A program made the position numbers and the translations under genes. From Pedobacter cryoconitis (GTDB lineage Bacteria; Bacteroidota; Bacteroidia; Sphingobacteriales; Sphingobacteriaceae): 64,000 bases of DNA. Of this stretch, positions 25,967-35,912 are shown one piece after another. The stretch is from assembly GCF_001590605.1 (NCBI RefSeq), contig NZ_CP014504.1, positions 1,922,001 through 1,986,000 on the forward strand, given 5' to 3'. Position 1 is the first letter of the stretch. Every line of letters starts with the position of its first letter. Below the pieces are notes generated by a model. It made no database searches and was not told the DNA's origin. It saw only the letters and a list, made by a program, of their open reading frames with translations.

Positions 25967-28057
25967 TTATACCGAACAAGAAACACATTCATCAATTGAA
26001 GCTTTACGGGTACGGGTATAATACAAGGACTTCAAGCCCATTTTATGTGCATAGATATAATACTTTGCAATATCACGTGTACTATCTTTTGTATTGGTAT
26101 GCAGAATTGTTGAAATCCCCTGATCCACATGCTTTTGAATAACCGAGATTAAACGAAGTACATTCTTCTGATCCATATCGTAAGCCGATTTATAAAAGAA
26201 ATAGTTATCATTGTCGAGATAAGGCATCGGATAATAAGTCGTGCTATCTCCATACTCTCTAACCTCAATTACATCCACCACAGGCATTACTGACGCTGTA
26301 GCGTTCATAATGTAGGATGTAGATTGATTTGGCGCTATAGCGAGCCTGTAAGCGTGGTATAATCCATGTTGCTTCACCTGATTCATTAAATCAGTCCAGT
26401 CCGCTGCAGAAGGAATAGTCATCCCTTCGAATAAAGTTGCAATTTTAGCATTTAAAGGAACAATGTCCTGAGCAACATAAGAAGCAAAATAATTTCCATT
26501 TGCATATTCTGAAGCTTCAAACCCTACAAAAGTTTCATTTTTCTCTTTTGCAATCTCCATTGAGCTCTGAATAGAGTAGAAATTAACCATCATAAAGAAG
26601 ACATTACAGAAATCGAGCGCTTCTTTACTTTCATACATAATGAAATTTTTAGCCAGGAAACCATGTAAGTTCATCGCACCCAAACCAACACTATGTAATT
26701 CTTTATTCGCTTTTTGCACAGAAGGCACCATAGCGATATTGGTCAGATCTGAAACCACTGTAAGTGATCTCATAGCAGTTTTAACTGCCTCTTTGATCCT
26801 TTTATTGTCCATCACCGTTGCAATATTCAAAGAACCCAGGTTGCAGGAAATGCCATAACGTATTTTATCTTCTTTACCGTAAATCTCAATATCCGAAACT
26901 TCAGAGATCTGCATAATTTCGGTACAAAGATTGGAGAATTTAACGTTTCCAAGATCTTTCAGGGCATGTCCCCTGTTTGCATTCCCTTTAAAGAACAAGT
27001 AAGGATAACCGCTTTCTTTTTGGGTTTGCGCAATTTTCACCATCAGGTGACGCGCATTGATCTTTTTCTTTTTGACAAGAGGATTGGTCACCAGCTCTTC
27101 ATACATTTCATCCATATCCATTTCATCCAGATATTTACCATATTGTTTCAATACAGTATGGGGATGGAATAAATAACAAGCTTCATCTTTTTCGGCCAGT
27201 TCCATGAATTTATCCGGAACAACTACCCCGATTGAAAGTGATTTAATTCTTACTTTCTCATCCACGTTGATCTTTTTGCAATCCAGGAATTCTTCAATAT
27301 CTGTATGGAAAACATTCAGGTATACTGCTCCTGCTCCCGGACGCTGCCCTAATTGATTGGCGTAAGAGAAAGTATCTTCCAATATTTTCATAATCGGTAA
27401 AACACCGCCTGCACGGCCTTCCACGTCTTTAATAGCCTCTCCTCTGGCACGGATCTTCGATAAATTAAAAGATACACCACCACCAATTGAAGATAATTTC
27501 ATCGCAGAATCTATTGCATAGCCAATACCATTCAGGTTATCTCCGATTTCATCCAGAAAGCAGGAAACCAGCTCACCGGAGCGTTTCTTGCCTGAGTTTA
27601 AAAATGTTGGTGTTGCTGGCTGGTACTCCTGATTGATCAGCATTTCTGCATAAGATTTTGCCTCAGCAACATCTCCTCTCGCTAAAAACAAAGATACCGC
27701 GACAACACGGTCTTCATAACGTTCCAGGAATTTCTCCCCGCTATCATCTCTCAGGGCATAACTCTGAAAGAATTTGAATGCACTCATGAAAGACTGGAAT
27801 CTGAATTTCTTTGCATAGACAAGGTCATAAACCTCTTCCATTTGTTCAAAAGTATACCATTGATAAAAATCAACATAATATTCCTGTTCTATCAGGTAAT
27901 CTATCTTTTCTTTTAAAGTATAAAAAAAGACAGTATTCTTGTTTACATAATCCAAAAAATAGGAACGAACAGCCTCTTTATCTTTATGAAGGCTGAACTC
28001 GTCGTCATTTTTAATCATGATCTCATTATTTAATAAGATCCACTTTTTCGTTACCAT
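25967..28057 (-). CDS. nrdE: Class Ib ribonucleotide reductase alpha subunit
   Basis: 696 residues. Seen: PATPTFLNSGKKRSGELVSC with one redox Cys, NLCTEIMQ with the thiyl-radical Cys, SCNLGSLNIA with the other redox Cys, the active-site PNQSTSYIMNATASVMPV, and a C-terminal shuttle pair CVSC. No N-terminal ATP-cone is present, as expected for class Ib, so there is no dATP activity switch. It reduces ribonucleoside diphosphates. The start at 28057 is 4 bases after the nrdI stop, suggesting translational coupling; an internal ATG 13 codons in (28018) is an alternative. Confidence 0.95.
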   Translation of the reverse strand: MVTKKWILLNNEIMIKNDDEFSLHKDKEAVRSYFLDYVNKNTVFFYTLKEKIDYLIEQEYYVDFYQWYTFEQMEEVYDLVYAKKFRFQSFMSAFKFFQSYALRDDSGEKFLERYEDRVVAVSLFLARGDVAEAKSYAEMLINQEYQPATPTFLNSGKKRSGELVSCFLDEIGDNLNGIGYAIDSAMKLSSIGGGVSFNLSKIRARGEAIKDVEGRAGGVLPIMKILEDTFSYANQLGQRPGAGAVYLNVFHTDIEEFLDCKKINVDEKVRIKSLSIGVVVPDKFMELAEKDEACYLFHPHTVLKQYGKYLDEMDMDEMYEELVTNPLVKKKKINARHLMVKIAQTQKESGYPYLFFKGNANRGHALKDLGNVKFSNLCTEIMQISEVSDIEIYGKEDKIRYGISCNLGSLNIATVMDNKRIKEAVKTAMRSLTVVSDLTNIAMVPSVQKANKELHSVGLGAMNLHGFLAKNFIMYESKEALDFCNVFFMMVNFYSIQSSMEIAKEKNETFVGFEASEYANGNYFASYVAQDIVPLNAKIATLFEGMTIPSAADWTDLMNQVKQHGLYHAYRLAIAPNQSTSYIMNATASVMPVVDVIEVREYGDSTTYYPMPYLDNDNYFFYKSAYDMDQKNVLRLISVIQKHVDQGISTILHTNTKDSTRDIAKYYIYAHKMGLKSLYYTRTRKASIDECVSCSV

Positions 28058-28061
28058 ATCA

Positions 28062-28424
28062 TTAGCCCTCTATTTTTTCTATAAATTTTTGGATATCTGC
28101 CATTGTTCCTGAAAGCTCAAACTGCATCAGGATGGGTAATTTAAACTGATTTGAAATCCTGATAGCCGCCATCGCGTAATTAGGTCCCCAGTTTTTGTTT
28201 CCACTGGAAGAGATAGATTTTATCATACTGCTGTTTTCGTCCAGAAAACGTAAAGTAGAAACCGGAACTTCTCCGAATCCTGTAGTATACGTAATCAGGT
28301 GTCCTTCATGTAGTGGCTCCAAAGCCTCATCTATCTTTTGAATTGTCCAGTCACGGTGTAACTTCAAACGGTTTACAAATCGCTCCACATTACCGGTTTT
28401 ACTATCATAATAAATCCAGGTCAT
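28062..28424 (-). CDS. nrdI: Flavodoxin-like NrdI, ribonucleotide reductase activator
   Basis: 120 residues. The N-terminal IYYDSKTGNVERFVNRL binds FMN phosphate, followed by LITYTTGFGEVP and NKNWGPNYAMAA loops that contact the flavin, all typical of NrdI. It supplies oxidant for assembling the manganese-tyrosyl radical cofactor of NrdF. Second gene of the operon, between the thioredoxin-like gene and nrdE. Confidence 0.93.
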   Translation of the reverse strand: MTWIYYDSKTGNVERFVNRLKLHRDWTIQKIDEALEPLHEGHLITYTTGFGEVPVSTLRFLDENSSMIKSISSSGNKNWGPNYAMAAIRISNQFKLPILMQFELSGTMADIQKFIEKIEG

Positions 28425-28446
28425 CAGCTCTGCTTAATGAATGAAT

Positions 28447-28689
28447 TTATACTGCTACCAGCACAGACAGTTCATCCGGCTTAAAACCTATAACGCGGGA
28501 TAGCTCCTGCTCTTGTTCTAATAAAATTACTGTAGGTACCGAACGTACCCGGAACTGCATTGCCAGCTCTGGCTCATTGAAAGGATTGATAGTCTCATAG
28601 ACAATACCTTTTCTATCAAGATATTCTGAAACCATATTGCATGGACTGCAATCGTCTTTTTCGAATTTGATTATTCTTTTTGTACTCAT
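28447..28689 (-). CDS. nrdH: NrdH-like thioredoxin-fold redoxin
   Basis: 80 residues with a thioredoxin fold: active site CSPC at the start of helix 1 (DDCSPCNMVSEYLDRKG) and a cis-Pro in RSVPTVIL. It would deliver electrons to NrdE. The active site CSPC differs from the CVQC of classical NrdH, and the sequence is nearer to general thioredoxin-family proteins, so the symbol rests on gene position: first gene of the nrdI-nrdE-nrdF unit, 22 bases before nrdI. Confidence 0.8.
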   Translation of the reverse strand: MSTKRIIKFEKDDCSPCNMVSEYLDRKGIVYETINPFNEPELAMQFRVRSVPTVILLEQEQELSRVIGFKPDELSVLVAV

Positions 28690-28956
28690 TTGGAAGGTTT
28701 TTATGTAAATCAGCCCTCTTGCCGACCTATTTTAGCGGAGCCCAAAAATGCAAAATTCTACTTAGACAGATTCTAAATGTTATCAACACTGGTGGAAAAG
28801 AGAGTAATAATTATGACTGATTATTTACTGAAAAACCAATTAAATTAGCTAAACTTTGTAAACGTTTTTTCGCAATTCACTAGCAGGAAGAGTATTGCGA
28901 TTTATTTGATCAAAATCAATTCATCTTTGTGAATTAAAAGCGAGTGTTGAAAGTTA

Positions 28957-29766
28957 TCAATTCCATGATCCATTTCTGGAAATACGTGTTAATTTTCTGC
29001 GTAAATCCAATTTGACATGAAGCTGTTCCTGGCTAATCAAAATACCCGTCCGGGGTAAATCAATATCTTCGGCATTGATCTCTTTGTACTGGATATTTTT
29101 TGCCTCTATGTGAGTCCCTTTACTTTCAATTGCGAGCACCGCCCCTTCAGTCCATAATACTGGATTTGGAGAAAAATCAAAGCCTAACTCATTGGTATAC
29201 CACAGGGTAAGCTCTTCAGTAGTTTCTTTTTCTACGCCCATAACTTTATGCTTGACTGTAGTTTTGGCAATTACCTGATGACAAGTAAATCCTAATATTT
29301 GTTTGACTTCATCCGATTGAATATATTCAATTACAGGAACAATCTGGCCAGTCCCGAATCTCATTTCAGGTAGCAATCCCATTTTATCCTCCATCAAAAA
29401 GAGTGTATCATTCAAATCAAAAGCCTGAATCATCCGGTGCTCTTGGAAATCGTAATAATAATCCCTGCTAAAACCTCCTCCAAAAACGCCAAGACCATTA
29501 TAACGGCCTCTTTGTGTACTGCTATTTCGAGTAATCTGTTGTTTATAACTGGCATGCAGCTGATCAAACTTCAATTCAAAATTAGTCACAGAACTTTTTG
29601 GCATCCGCGCAGTAGCCTCACTACTAAGCTTAATGCCATTTGCGGCAGTCAGTACTGCCGGATCAAAAGTACTTTCGAATAGTATAGTTCCTGATTTACC
29701 GGGCTGTGCCTCTACCCGGATTGAGAATACAATCAGGATGAAAATCACAATAAATAATTGTTTCAT
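28957..29766 (-). CDS. GLPGLI family secreted protein
   Basis: 269 residues with a signal peptide (about 1-20, ending IRVEAQ). The layout is that of the Bacteroidota GLPGLI family: an early GTILFESTFD strand, a middle FTCHQVIAKTTVK followed by an ELTLWYTNELGFDFSPNPVL segment in which most members carry the name-giving GLPGLI loop, here replaced. Function unknown; likely periplasmic. It is preceded by copy B of the intergenic element. Confidence 0.72.
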   Translation of the reverse strand: MKQLFIVIFILIVFSIRVEAQPGKSGTILFESTFDPAVLTAANGIKLSSEATARMPKSSVTNFELKFDQLHASYKQQITRNSSTQRGRYNGLGVFGGGFSRDYYYDFQEHRMIQAFDLNDTLFLMEDKMGLLPEMRFGTGQIVPVIEYIQSDEVKQILGFTCHQVIAKTTVKHKVMGVEKETTEELTLWYTNELGFDFSPNPVLWTEGAVLAIESKGTHIEAKNIQYKEINAEDIDLPRTGILISQEQLHVKLDLRRKLTRISRNGSWN

Positions 29767-29890
29767 AACTAAACCTTGTCCTGCAAAAACAGTGCTAATT
29801 ATAGTTTTGAAATGTTAAAAAAAGTTAAAGCTGGAAAGACAAACCAAACACAATAACTCTTTAATTTTCAGCAGCTTCAGTATGAATTTT

Positions 29891-29976
29891 AAGCGAAACG
29901 AGTCAATCTTATTTCCGGTATGTTTTTTTACCAGGAATAAAATCTGATGAAATTACAGCTAAAAAGAAGCATAAAC
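29891..29976 (+). repeat. Dispersed intergenic element, copy B
   Basis: The 31-base core at 29946-29976 matches copy A (34691-34721) at 28 of 31 positions, including an unbroken AGCTAAAAAGAAGCATAAAC. Weaker similarity extends leftwards to a shared GAAAC near 29895. Its right end runs into the stop codon of the CCG-domain gene (29976). Confidence 0.75.
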
Positions 29977-30704
29977 TAATATTCAAGCCATCCGTTCGCC
30001 AGAACGTCTGCAAGATGCATGGTTTTGATAGCAAGTTTGTTTTTATCGATATATCCCTGCAAATGCATCAGACAAGATAAATCTGTCGAAATAATATAAT
30101 CTGCATCCTGATCAAGGGCATGGTTTACTTTCTGCTCTGCCATGGCAGAAGAAATGGCATCAAACTTAACCGCAAAGGTACCACCAAAACCGCAGCACAT
30201 GTCAGTATCTTTCATTTCCATCATTTCCAGTCCATGAACTTTTTCCAGCAGTAAACGAGGTTCTTCTTTAATCTTACACTCTCTTAAACCGCTGCATGAA
30301 TCATGGTAAACAGCCTTACCCTCCAATTCTGCACCGAAATAATCCTTTTTAAGTACGTTGATCAAGAAATCAGAAAGTTCAAAAATATTCCCTTGCAGTG
30401 TCCTGCATTTATTATGGACATTAGAATTGGTAAAAAGATCATTAAACCCATTTTTCACCATTCCAACACAAGAAGCAGAAGGAGCTACAATATAATTAGC
30501 ACCCGAAAAGTCGTTCAAAAACTTTGTACCAGTCTCTTTTGCTTCTTCCCAATAACCAGCATTGTAAGCTGGCTGCCCACAGCAAGTTTGTCCGGGATTG
30601 TAACTCACCTCGCAACCTGCTTTTTCTAAAAGTTTAACAGTACTAAAAGCTGTTTCAGGATATAACTGATCGACAAAACAGGGGATAAATAATTCTACTT
30701 TCAT
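29976..30704 (-). CDS. (Fe-S)-binding CCG-domain protein (LutA/YkgE/GlcF-like)
   Basis: 242 residues with two cysteine-rich CCG domains: PGQTCCGQPAYNAGY (about 36-50) with an earlier LFIPCFVDQLYP, and DMCCGFGGTFAVK (about 168-180) with an earlier HDSCSGLRE. This is the size and layout of LutA/YkgE, a subunit of the L-lactate oxidation complex, where it acts with LutB and LutC. No lutB or lutC is adjacent, so another CCG-type redox partner is possible. It lies 27 bases after the DUF2807 gene and could share its transcript. Confidence 0.85.
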   Translation of the reverse strand: MKVELFIPCFVDQLYPETAFSTVKLLEKAGCEVSYNPGQTCCGQPAYNAGYWEEAKETGTKFLNDFSGANYIVAPSASCVGMVKNGFNDLFTNSNVHNKCRTLQGNIFELSDFLINVLKKDYFGAELEGKAVYHDSCSGLRECKIKEEPRLLLEKVHGLEMMEMKDTDMCCGFGGTFAVKFDAISSAMAEQKVNHALDQDADYIISTDLSCLMHLQGYIDKNKLAIKTMHLADVLANGWLEY

Positions 30705-30731
30705 TAATAAATATTAGGATCGTACGGTGTA

Positions 30732-31445
30732 CTAGTTTACTTTTTCCAGTTTAGCGACGCCAGATTTATTTTCATCTACTTTTTTAGGATTCCCTTTATA
30801 ATAGATCGTCGTAGCGCCTGAAGTTTTCGCCTTAAGCTCATTCAGTACATTGATATTCAGCTTACCTACTCCTTCAACATCAAGGTTGTAAATACCTGTA
30901 ATAAAATCAAATGCGTTCATCTGTATTACTCCTTTACTCTTTACCTGGTGTACACCTGCCTGTCCGATCAGGTTAATATGCGCTTCACCATCTGTAGTGG
31001 TAGTCAGCTTACCAGCATTCAACTCCAGGTTGAGCGTTGTTGCACCTGATGATTTAATATCCAGATCATTTACATTGATCCGGGATGAAGTATAAATATG
31101 GCTTGCCCCTTTTGCTTCAAGCGTTTTAAGCTCTCCGATCCCGGCACTCACAATAATAGAGTCCTTTCCGCAATATTTCTTCGGATCAAGTTCAATAACC
31201 AGTCCATTTTTATTCACTTCAGCTTTAATCAGTCCGATCACATTAGAATCTGCCTGTATATTCACTTTAAAACTGCTATCCTGGCGCATCAGTAATTTAA
31301 TAGGCCCGTTTACTACAATTTCATTGTAAGGCTTCACTGTAAATTCTTTACTGGAGTGCAGACCTGAATCTTCTACACATTTAGTTTTACATGCTGTAAA
31401 AAGTAACGGCAGCGCTAAGCTAAATAGGAATAATTTCTTCATCAT
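30732..31445 (-). CDS. DUF2807 (GIN-domain) lipoprotein
   Basis: 237 residues. A lipoprotein signal with lipobox LFTAC puts the acylated Cys near residue 19. The rest is a DUF2807 right-handed beta-helix-like domain with repeated strands (INVNDLDIKSSGATTLNLEL, LNAGKLTTTTDGEAHINL). These are common in Bacteroidota, probably facing the periplasm or surface; their job is unknown. It follows recQ by 16 bases. Confidence 0.85.
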   Translation of the reverse strand: MMKKLFLFSLALPLLFTACKTKCVEDSGLHSSKEFTVKPYNEIVVNGPIKLLMRQDSSFKVNIQADSNVIGLIKAEVNKNGLVIELDPKKYCGKDSIIVSAGIGELKTLEAKGASHIYTSSRINVNDLDIKSSGATTLNLELNAGKLTTTTDGEAHINLIGQAGVHQVKSKGVIQMNAFDFITGIYNLDVEGVGKLNINVLNELKAKTSGATTIYYKGNPKKVDENKSGVAKLEKVN

Positions 31446-31461
31446 AATTTTTCAAGGTTTG

Positions 31462-33354
31462 TCAAAGGTAATAGTTTTTGCCGTCTGTTTTAATTTTACC
31501 TGCATCCAATAGCTCGCGAATGCGGTTTAGCTTGTCCTGATCGGTACCCGTTCTGATCTGATTAATCAGCGCATCAAGTGTTTGGGGCTCCGTTTGAACC
31601 AGCGTTGCAATTTCAAAATCTATCTTATCCTCCAGTTCTGCAAGGTCTTCATTCCTTTTCTGCGCTAAACAAACATCGCATACCCCGCACTGATCAGCAT
31701 TCGGCTCATCAAAATAAGATAATAACTGGATACTTCTGCAAACAAATGTATCCGCATAAGCCAATACAGCACGGATCTGTTCAGACTGGATCTTTTTTCT
31801 CAATTCTATATATTTCACATCCGTATCCAAGTGCAGCAAATCTACTCTCGCGACTACAAACTGCATTTGAGGCTGATCTGTTTGCGGAAGATAAGAAATC
31901 AAGCCCTGCTCCTGCAAATTACTGAGCTGCCGCACCACACTGTTAAAAGAAATCTTCAATTTTGCTGCTATATCGCTTTCACTAATATTAGCATAATGGT
32001 CAAACATTCCGCCATAAGATCTTAATATCGTTTTAATCAGTGGATCGTAGCCCGAATTCTCAATTTGAAAACGATAAACATCTTCATTGCCCGCAGTAAA
32101 TAATACACGGGAAGGCAGGAATATGTTTTCCGAAAGGGTAATATAACCATCATGTTCCAAAAACTTTAAAGCACCCATAGTTTTGATTACACCCAGCTTA
32201 AAACGCTTACAGAAATCAGCCAGATCAAAACTAAAGTTAATGCCCGCTCCTGCTCCATAAGCAAGTTGAAAATAGGTTCCTAAATAATGATAGGTCTTCT
32301 TGATTTCTTCTACAGATGGAAAACTATCCGTGTATTTCGCTTTCAATGCCAATTGATCAGCTGCATTAGCCAACAAAACAGCATAAGCCCTTTTCCCATC
32401 TCTGCCCCCACGTCCAGCTTCCTGATAATAAGCCTCCAGACTTTCAGGGAGATCCAGATGAACTACAAAACGAACATCAGGTTTATCTATCCCCATCCCA
32501 AAAGCATTGGTCGCGACCATAACCCTGATCTTATTCTGCTTCCACGCCTCCTGTTTTTTGGAACGTTCATCTTTTTCTATTCCTGCATGATAAAAATCAG
32601 CAGCAATCTGATTTCTATTTAAAAAAAGAGCAATTTCTGAAGTTTCACGTCTGTTACGGACATAAACAAGCCCACTACCTTTTACGTTTGTCACAATATC
32701 AATCAGTTTTTTGTGCTTATCTTCCAGGCCAAAAACCACATAACTCAGGTTTTTACGGGCAAAGCTCTGCACAAAAATATGCGGATCTCTCAGGGCCAGC
32801 TTATCTACGATATCTTCCCTTACAAAAGCTGTAGCAGTTGCCGTTAATGCGATAAAAGGGACTTCCGGATGGATTTCTCTCAATGCGGTGATTTGCATAT
32901 AAGATGGCCTGAAATCATAACCCCATTGCGAAATACAATGCGCTTCATCTATCGCAATCAGGTTAACATTCATATAAGAAATCCTGGTTCTCACCAAATC
33001 GGACAATAAACGTTCCGGTGACAAGTAAAGAAATTTAACAGGGCCGTAAATACAGTTATCAAGCAAAATATCTATTTCTCTTTTACCCATTCCAGCGTAA
33101 ATAGCTACGGCATTGATCCCTTTTGCTTTTAAATTCTCTACTTGATCTTTCATCAAAGCGATAAGCGGAGAAACCACGATACAAATTCCCTCTTTGACCA
33201 GTGCAGGAACCTGGAAGCATAAAGATTTCCCACCTCCCGTTGGTAAAAGTGCCATCACATCCTTCCCCTCCAATACGGCCTGGATGATATCCTGCTGTAA
33301 GGGTCTGAATGAATTAAATCCCCAATATTGTTTTAATACTTCTGTTTCGTTCAT
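31462..33354 (-). CDS. recQ: ATP-dependent DNA helicase RecQ
   Basis: 630 residues from the ATG at 33354; an upstream in-frame ATG (33381) would run into the preceding gene. Helicase motifs: Walker A LLPTGGGKSLCFQ, DEAH box AIDEAHCISQWGYDFRP, SALTATAT motif III, and motif VI AGRGGRDG. The RecQ-Ct zinc domain has CRSIQLLSYF...CGVCDVC, then a winged helix. The usual HRDC domain seems absent, as the protein ends about 80 residues after the zinc site. It unwinds recombination and fork structures. Confidence 0.95.
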   Translation of the reverse strand: MNETEVLKQYWGFNSFRPLQQDIIQAVLEGKDVMALLPTGGGKSLCFQVPALVKEGICIVVSPLIALMKDQVENLKAKGINAVAIYAGMGKREIDILLDNCIYGPVKFLYLSPERLLSDLVRTRISYMNVNLIAIDEAHCISQWGYDFRPSYMQITALREIHPEVPFIALTATATAFVREDIVDKLALRDPHIFVQSFARKNLSYVVFGLEDKHKKLIDIVTNVKGSGLVYVRNRRETSEIALFLNRNQIAADFYHAGIEKDERSKKQEAWKQNKIRVMVATNAFGMGIDKPDVRFVVHLDLPESLEAYYQEAGRGGRDGKRAYAVLLANAADQLALKAKYTDSFPSVEEIKKTYHYLGTYFQLAYGAGAGINFSFDLADFCKRFKLGVIKTMGALKFLEHDGYITLSENIFLPSRVLFTAGNEDVYRFQIENSGYDPLIKTILRSYGGMFDHYANISESDIAAKLKISFNSVVRQLSNLQEQGLISYLPQTDQPQMQFVVARVDLLHLDTDVKYIELRKKIQSEQIRAVLAYADTFVCRSIQLLSYFDEPNADQCGVCDVCLAQKRNEDLAELEDKIDFEIATLVQTEPQTLDALINQIRTGTDQDKLNRIRELLDAGKIKTDGKNYYL

Positions 33355-33364
33355 AAAAAATGCG

Positions 33365-34555
33365 CTATATCCCCTGTGCAATCACAAAGCCGCAAGCCCA
33401 TGCCCATTGAAAATTATATCCACCAAGCCAGCCGGTAACATCTACACATTCCCCGCCAAAATACAAACCTGGCATTTTTTTACACTCAAGGGTTTTAGAA
33501 GATAACTCGTTGGTATCAATTCCGCCGCGCATAACCTCGGCCTTATCATAGCCTTTATCACCCGCTGGCTTCACTTTAAACAAATGAATGGTTTGATGGA
33601 TTAATTCTAATTCAGTTTTCGTCAAAGAAGCCACCTGCTTGTCAACAGGCAGGTATTTATGCAGCGCATCGGTGAACTTCTTTGCATAATATCTGTTCAG
33701 TAAGGTAGACAATAATGTCTTTCCATTATATTTTCTTTCTTCTTCAAGCAATGCAGTAATATCTTCATGTGGCAACAGGTTGATATTGATAATTTCACCA
33801 GGCTGCCAATAAGAAGATATCTGCAACACAGCTGGCCCACTTAATCCCCAGTGGGTAAATAAGATATTCTCCTCAAATGAGATTTTATCATTACTGACTT
33901 CACAAAAAACTGAATTTCCAGAAAGTTGTGCATACCAGTCTTCCTCTTTTCCGGTAATCGTCAACGGAACTAACGCTGGCGCAGTATCTATAATCTTTAA
34001 GCCGTTTTTACGTGCAAAACGCAGTGCAAAATCTGTTGCACCCATTTTTGGGATCGGTAACCCACCAGTAGCAATGACCAGTTTCGGCGTATTCAAAGTA
34101 TATGTTTTACCAGATTGCTGATAACTGACGCTATAAGAACCGTCGTTTTGTATAATATCAGTTACATCAGCATTGCATTTGATCTCTTGCCCAAAGTCTG
34201 AACATAACGTTGTAAATACGTCTACAATATCCTTTGCATTCTTATCCTCCGGAAATAATTGTCCCAATGTTTTTTCCTTACCATTGATTCCATAAGTTTC
34301 AAAAAAGCTGATTGTATCTGCGACTGTCCACTGTGTAAAGGCAGATTTACTAAAATGCTTATTTCCCGAAATGAATTGTTCGTCAGTAGCGAACCTATTG
34401 GTATAGTTGCATCTACCGCCTCCGGAGATTAATATTTTGGCTCCCGCCTTACTCCCTTTTTCCAATATAATCACCTTCTTACCAAGGTATCCAGCTTGTA
34501 CTGCGCACATCAATCCGCATGCACCCGCCCCAATTATTATAGCATCAGCCTCCAT
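33365..34555 (-). CDS. HI0933/YhiN family FAD-dependent oxidoreductase
   Basis: 396 residues from the ATG at 34555. N-terminal dinucleotide-binding motif IIGAGACGLMCAVQAG, the family signature SGGGRCNYTN (about 46-55), FPEDKNAKDIVDVF, and the C-terminal GGECVDVTGWLGGYNFQWA then WACGFVIA FAD motif. Members are annotated as aminoacetone-oxidase-family or NAD(P)/FAD-dependent oxidoreductases; the physiological substrate is unsettled. It ends 10 bases before the recQ start, so the two are probably co-transcribed. Confidence 0.9.
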   Translation of the reverse strand: MEADAIIIGAGACGLMCAVQAGYLGKKVIILEKGSKAGAKILISGGGRCNYTNRFATDEQFISGNKHFSKSAFTQWTVADTISFFETYGINGKEKTLGQLFPEDKNAKDIVDVFTTLCSDFGQEIKCNADVTDIIQNDGSYSVSYQQSGKTYTLNTPKLVIATGGLPIPKMGATDFALRFARKNGLKIIDTAPALVPLTITGKEEDWYAQLSGNSVFCEVSNDKISFEENILFTHWGLSGPAVLQISSYWQPGEIININLLPHEDITALLEEERKYNGKTLLSTLLNRYYAKKFTDALHKYLPVDKQVASLTKTELELIHQTIHLFKVKPAGDKGYDKAEVMRGGIDTNELSSKTLECKKMPGLYFGGECVDVTGWLGGYNFQWAWACGFVIAQGI

Positions 34556-34636
34556 CAAATCCGTTTATATTGTTATTTTTGTGCAAAATAAAGCCTGTTT
34601 AAATTTATAAGATAAAATTGTTTACAGCTTATTTTT

Positions 34637-34725
34637 GAGTGAAACAAAGTTAAATTCAATTTCGGTAGCTTTCCTACACAATTTGAATTTGACGAAGTTG
34701 CAGCTAAAAAGAAGCATAAACAAAT
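34637..34725 (+). repeat. Dispersed intergenic element, copy A
   Basis: The longest copy. Its right 41 bases (34685-34725) match copy C at 37 of 41, and its core (34691-34721) matches copy B at 28 of 31. It lies in the divergent region between the flavoprotein gene and purK. Confidence 0.75.
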
Positions 34726-34772
34726 TATCAGGTAAATTAGACAGGCGTAAAAGCATATATTTTCATATTGAC

Positions 34773-35912
34773 ATGGCAAAACAAATAAGTGAGTTAAAAT
34801 TAGGGATTCTTGGTGGTGGACAATTAGGGCGAATGTTAATTCAGGAAGCTATTAATTATAACCTGACTACGCTGGTTTTGGATCCTGATCATGAAGCTCC
34901 CTGCAAAAATCTTGCAAACTACTTTGAGTGCGGATCTATCACTGATTTCGATACAGTTTATAAATTCGGTAAAAAAGCAGATGTGATTACTATCGAAATT
35001 GAAAAGGTAAATATCGAAGCTTTAGAGCAATTGGAAAAAGAAGGTAAAATGGTATTTCCACAAGCCAGGGTTATTCGTTTAATCCAGGATAAAGGTATAC
35101 AGAAACAATTTTTCAAAGAAAATGATATCCCTACAGCTCCTTTTCAGCTAGCCAATACCAAAGAAGACTTGTTGAATTCCAGCTTCCCATTCCCATATAT
35201 GCTTAAACAACGCAAAGACGGTTATGATGGTAAAGGCGTAATGCGGATTAACACCATAGCAGACCTGGATAATGCATTTGACAGCCCTTGTTTGATTGAA
35301 GAACTTGTTGACTTTGAAAAAGAAATCGCAGTAATTGTATCCAGAAACTCAAATGGAGAGGTGAAGACCTTCCCGATGGTAGAAATGGAATTCAATGCAG
35401 AAGCAAATCTTGTAGAGTTTTTGATCTCTCCTTCTACTTACCCTGAGCATGTTCAGGAAAGAGCAGAAACAATTGCTAAAAACATTGCTGCAGCTTTAAA
35501 CATAACAGGTTTGCTGGCAGTAGAAATGTTTATTACCAAAGATGGACAAATATTAGTCAATGAATTAGCACCAAGACCTCACAATAGTGGTCATCATACC
35601 ATAGAGGGGAATTATGTCTCACAATTTGATCAGCATCTACGCGCTGTGTTCAATTTGCCTTTGGGCGATACACGTGCCATCAATAACGCAGTTATGCTGA
35701 ATGTATTAGGCGAAAAAGGACATGATGGTGTTGCAAAATACCAGGGTCTGGAGAAGATAATGGCTATAGATGGTGTTTATGTACACCTTTATGGTAAAAA
35801 ATATACAAAGCCTTTCCGCAAAATGGGCCACATCACTATTGTGGATCAAAACAGGGAGGCTGCTATTGAAAAGGCAAATTTAATCAAAGAAACCCTAAAA
35901 GTAATATCTTAA
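34773..35912 (+). CDS. purK: 5-(carboxyamino)imidazole ribonucleotide synthase
   Basis: 379 residues from the ATG at 34773. The frame is open upstream, but that stretch overlaps the repeat element (copy A) and lacks coding character, while [20 protein letters not shown] is the usual PurK N-terminus. ATP-grasp features: [30 protein letters not shown] and [16 protein letters not shown]. PurK makes N5-CAIR from AIR, ATP and bicarbonate in purine synthesis. The stop overlaps the purE start by one base (TAATG). Confidence 0.97.
   Translation: MAKQISELKLGILGGGQLGRMLIQEAINYNLTTLVLDPDHEAPCKNLANYFECGSITDFDTVYKFGKKADVITIEIEKVNIEALEQLEKEGKMVFPQARVIRLIQDKGIQKQFFKENDIPTAPFQLANTKEDLLNSSFPFPYMLKQRKDGYDGKGVMRINTIADLDNAFDSPCLIEELVDFEKEIAVIVSRNSNGEVKTFPMVEMEFNAEANLVEFLISPSTYPEHVQERAETIAKNIAAALNITGLLAVEMFITKDGQILVNELAPRPHNSGHHTIEGNYVSQFDQHLRAVFNLPLGDTRAINNAVMLNVLGEKGHDGVAKYQGLEKIMAIDGVYVHLYGKKYTKPFRKMGHITIVDQNREAAIEKANLIKETLKVIS

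Noticed and set aside
29976..30704. Calling lutA outright
   Set aside because: LutB and LutC are not adjacent and other CCG-domain proteins have the same motifs.
34635..34772. N-terminal extension of purK by 46 codons (TTG start)
   Set aside because: The stretch overlaps a repeated intergenic element whose frame is not kept in other copies, and PurK normally starts at the 34773 ATG.
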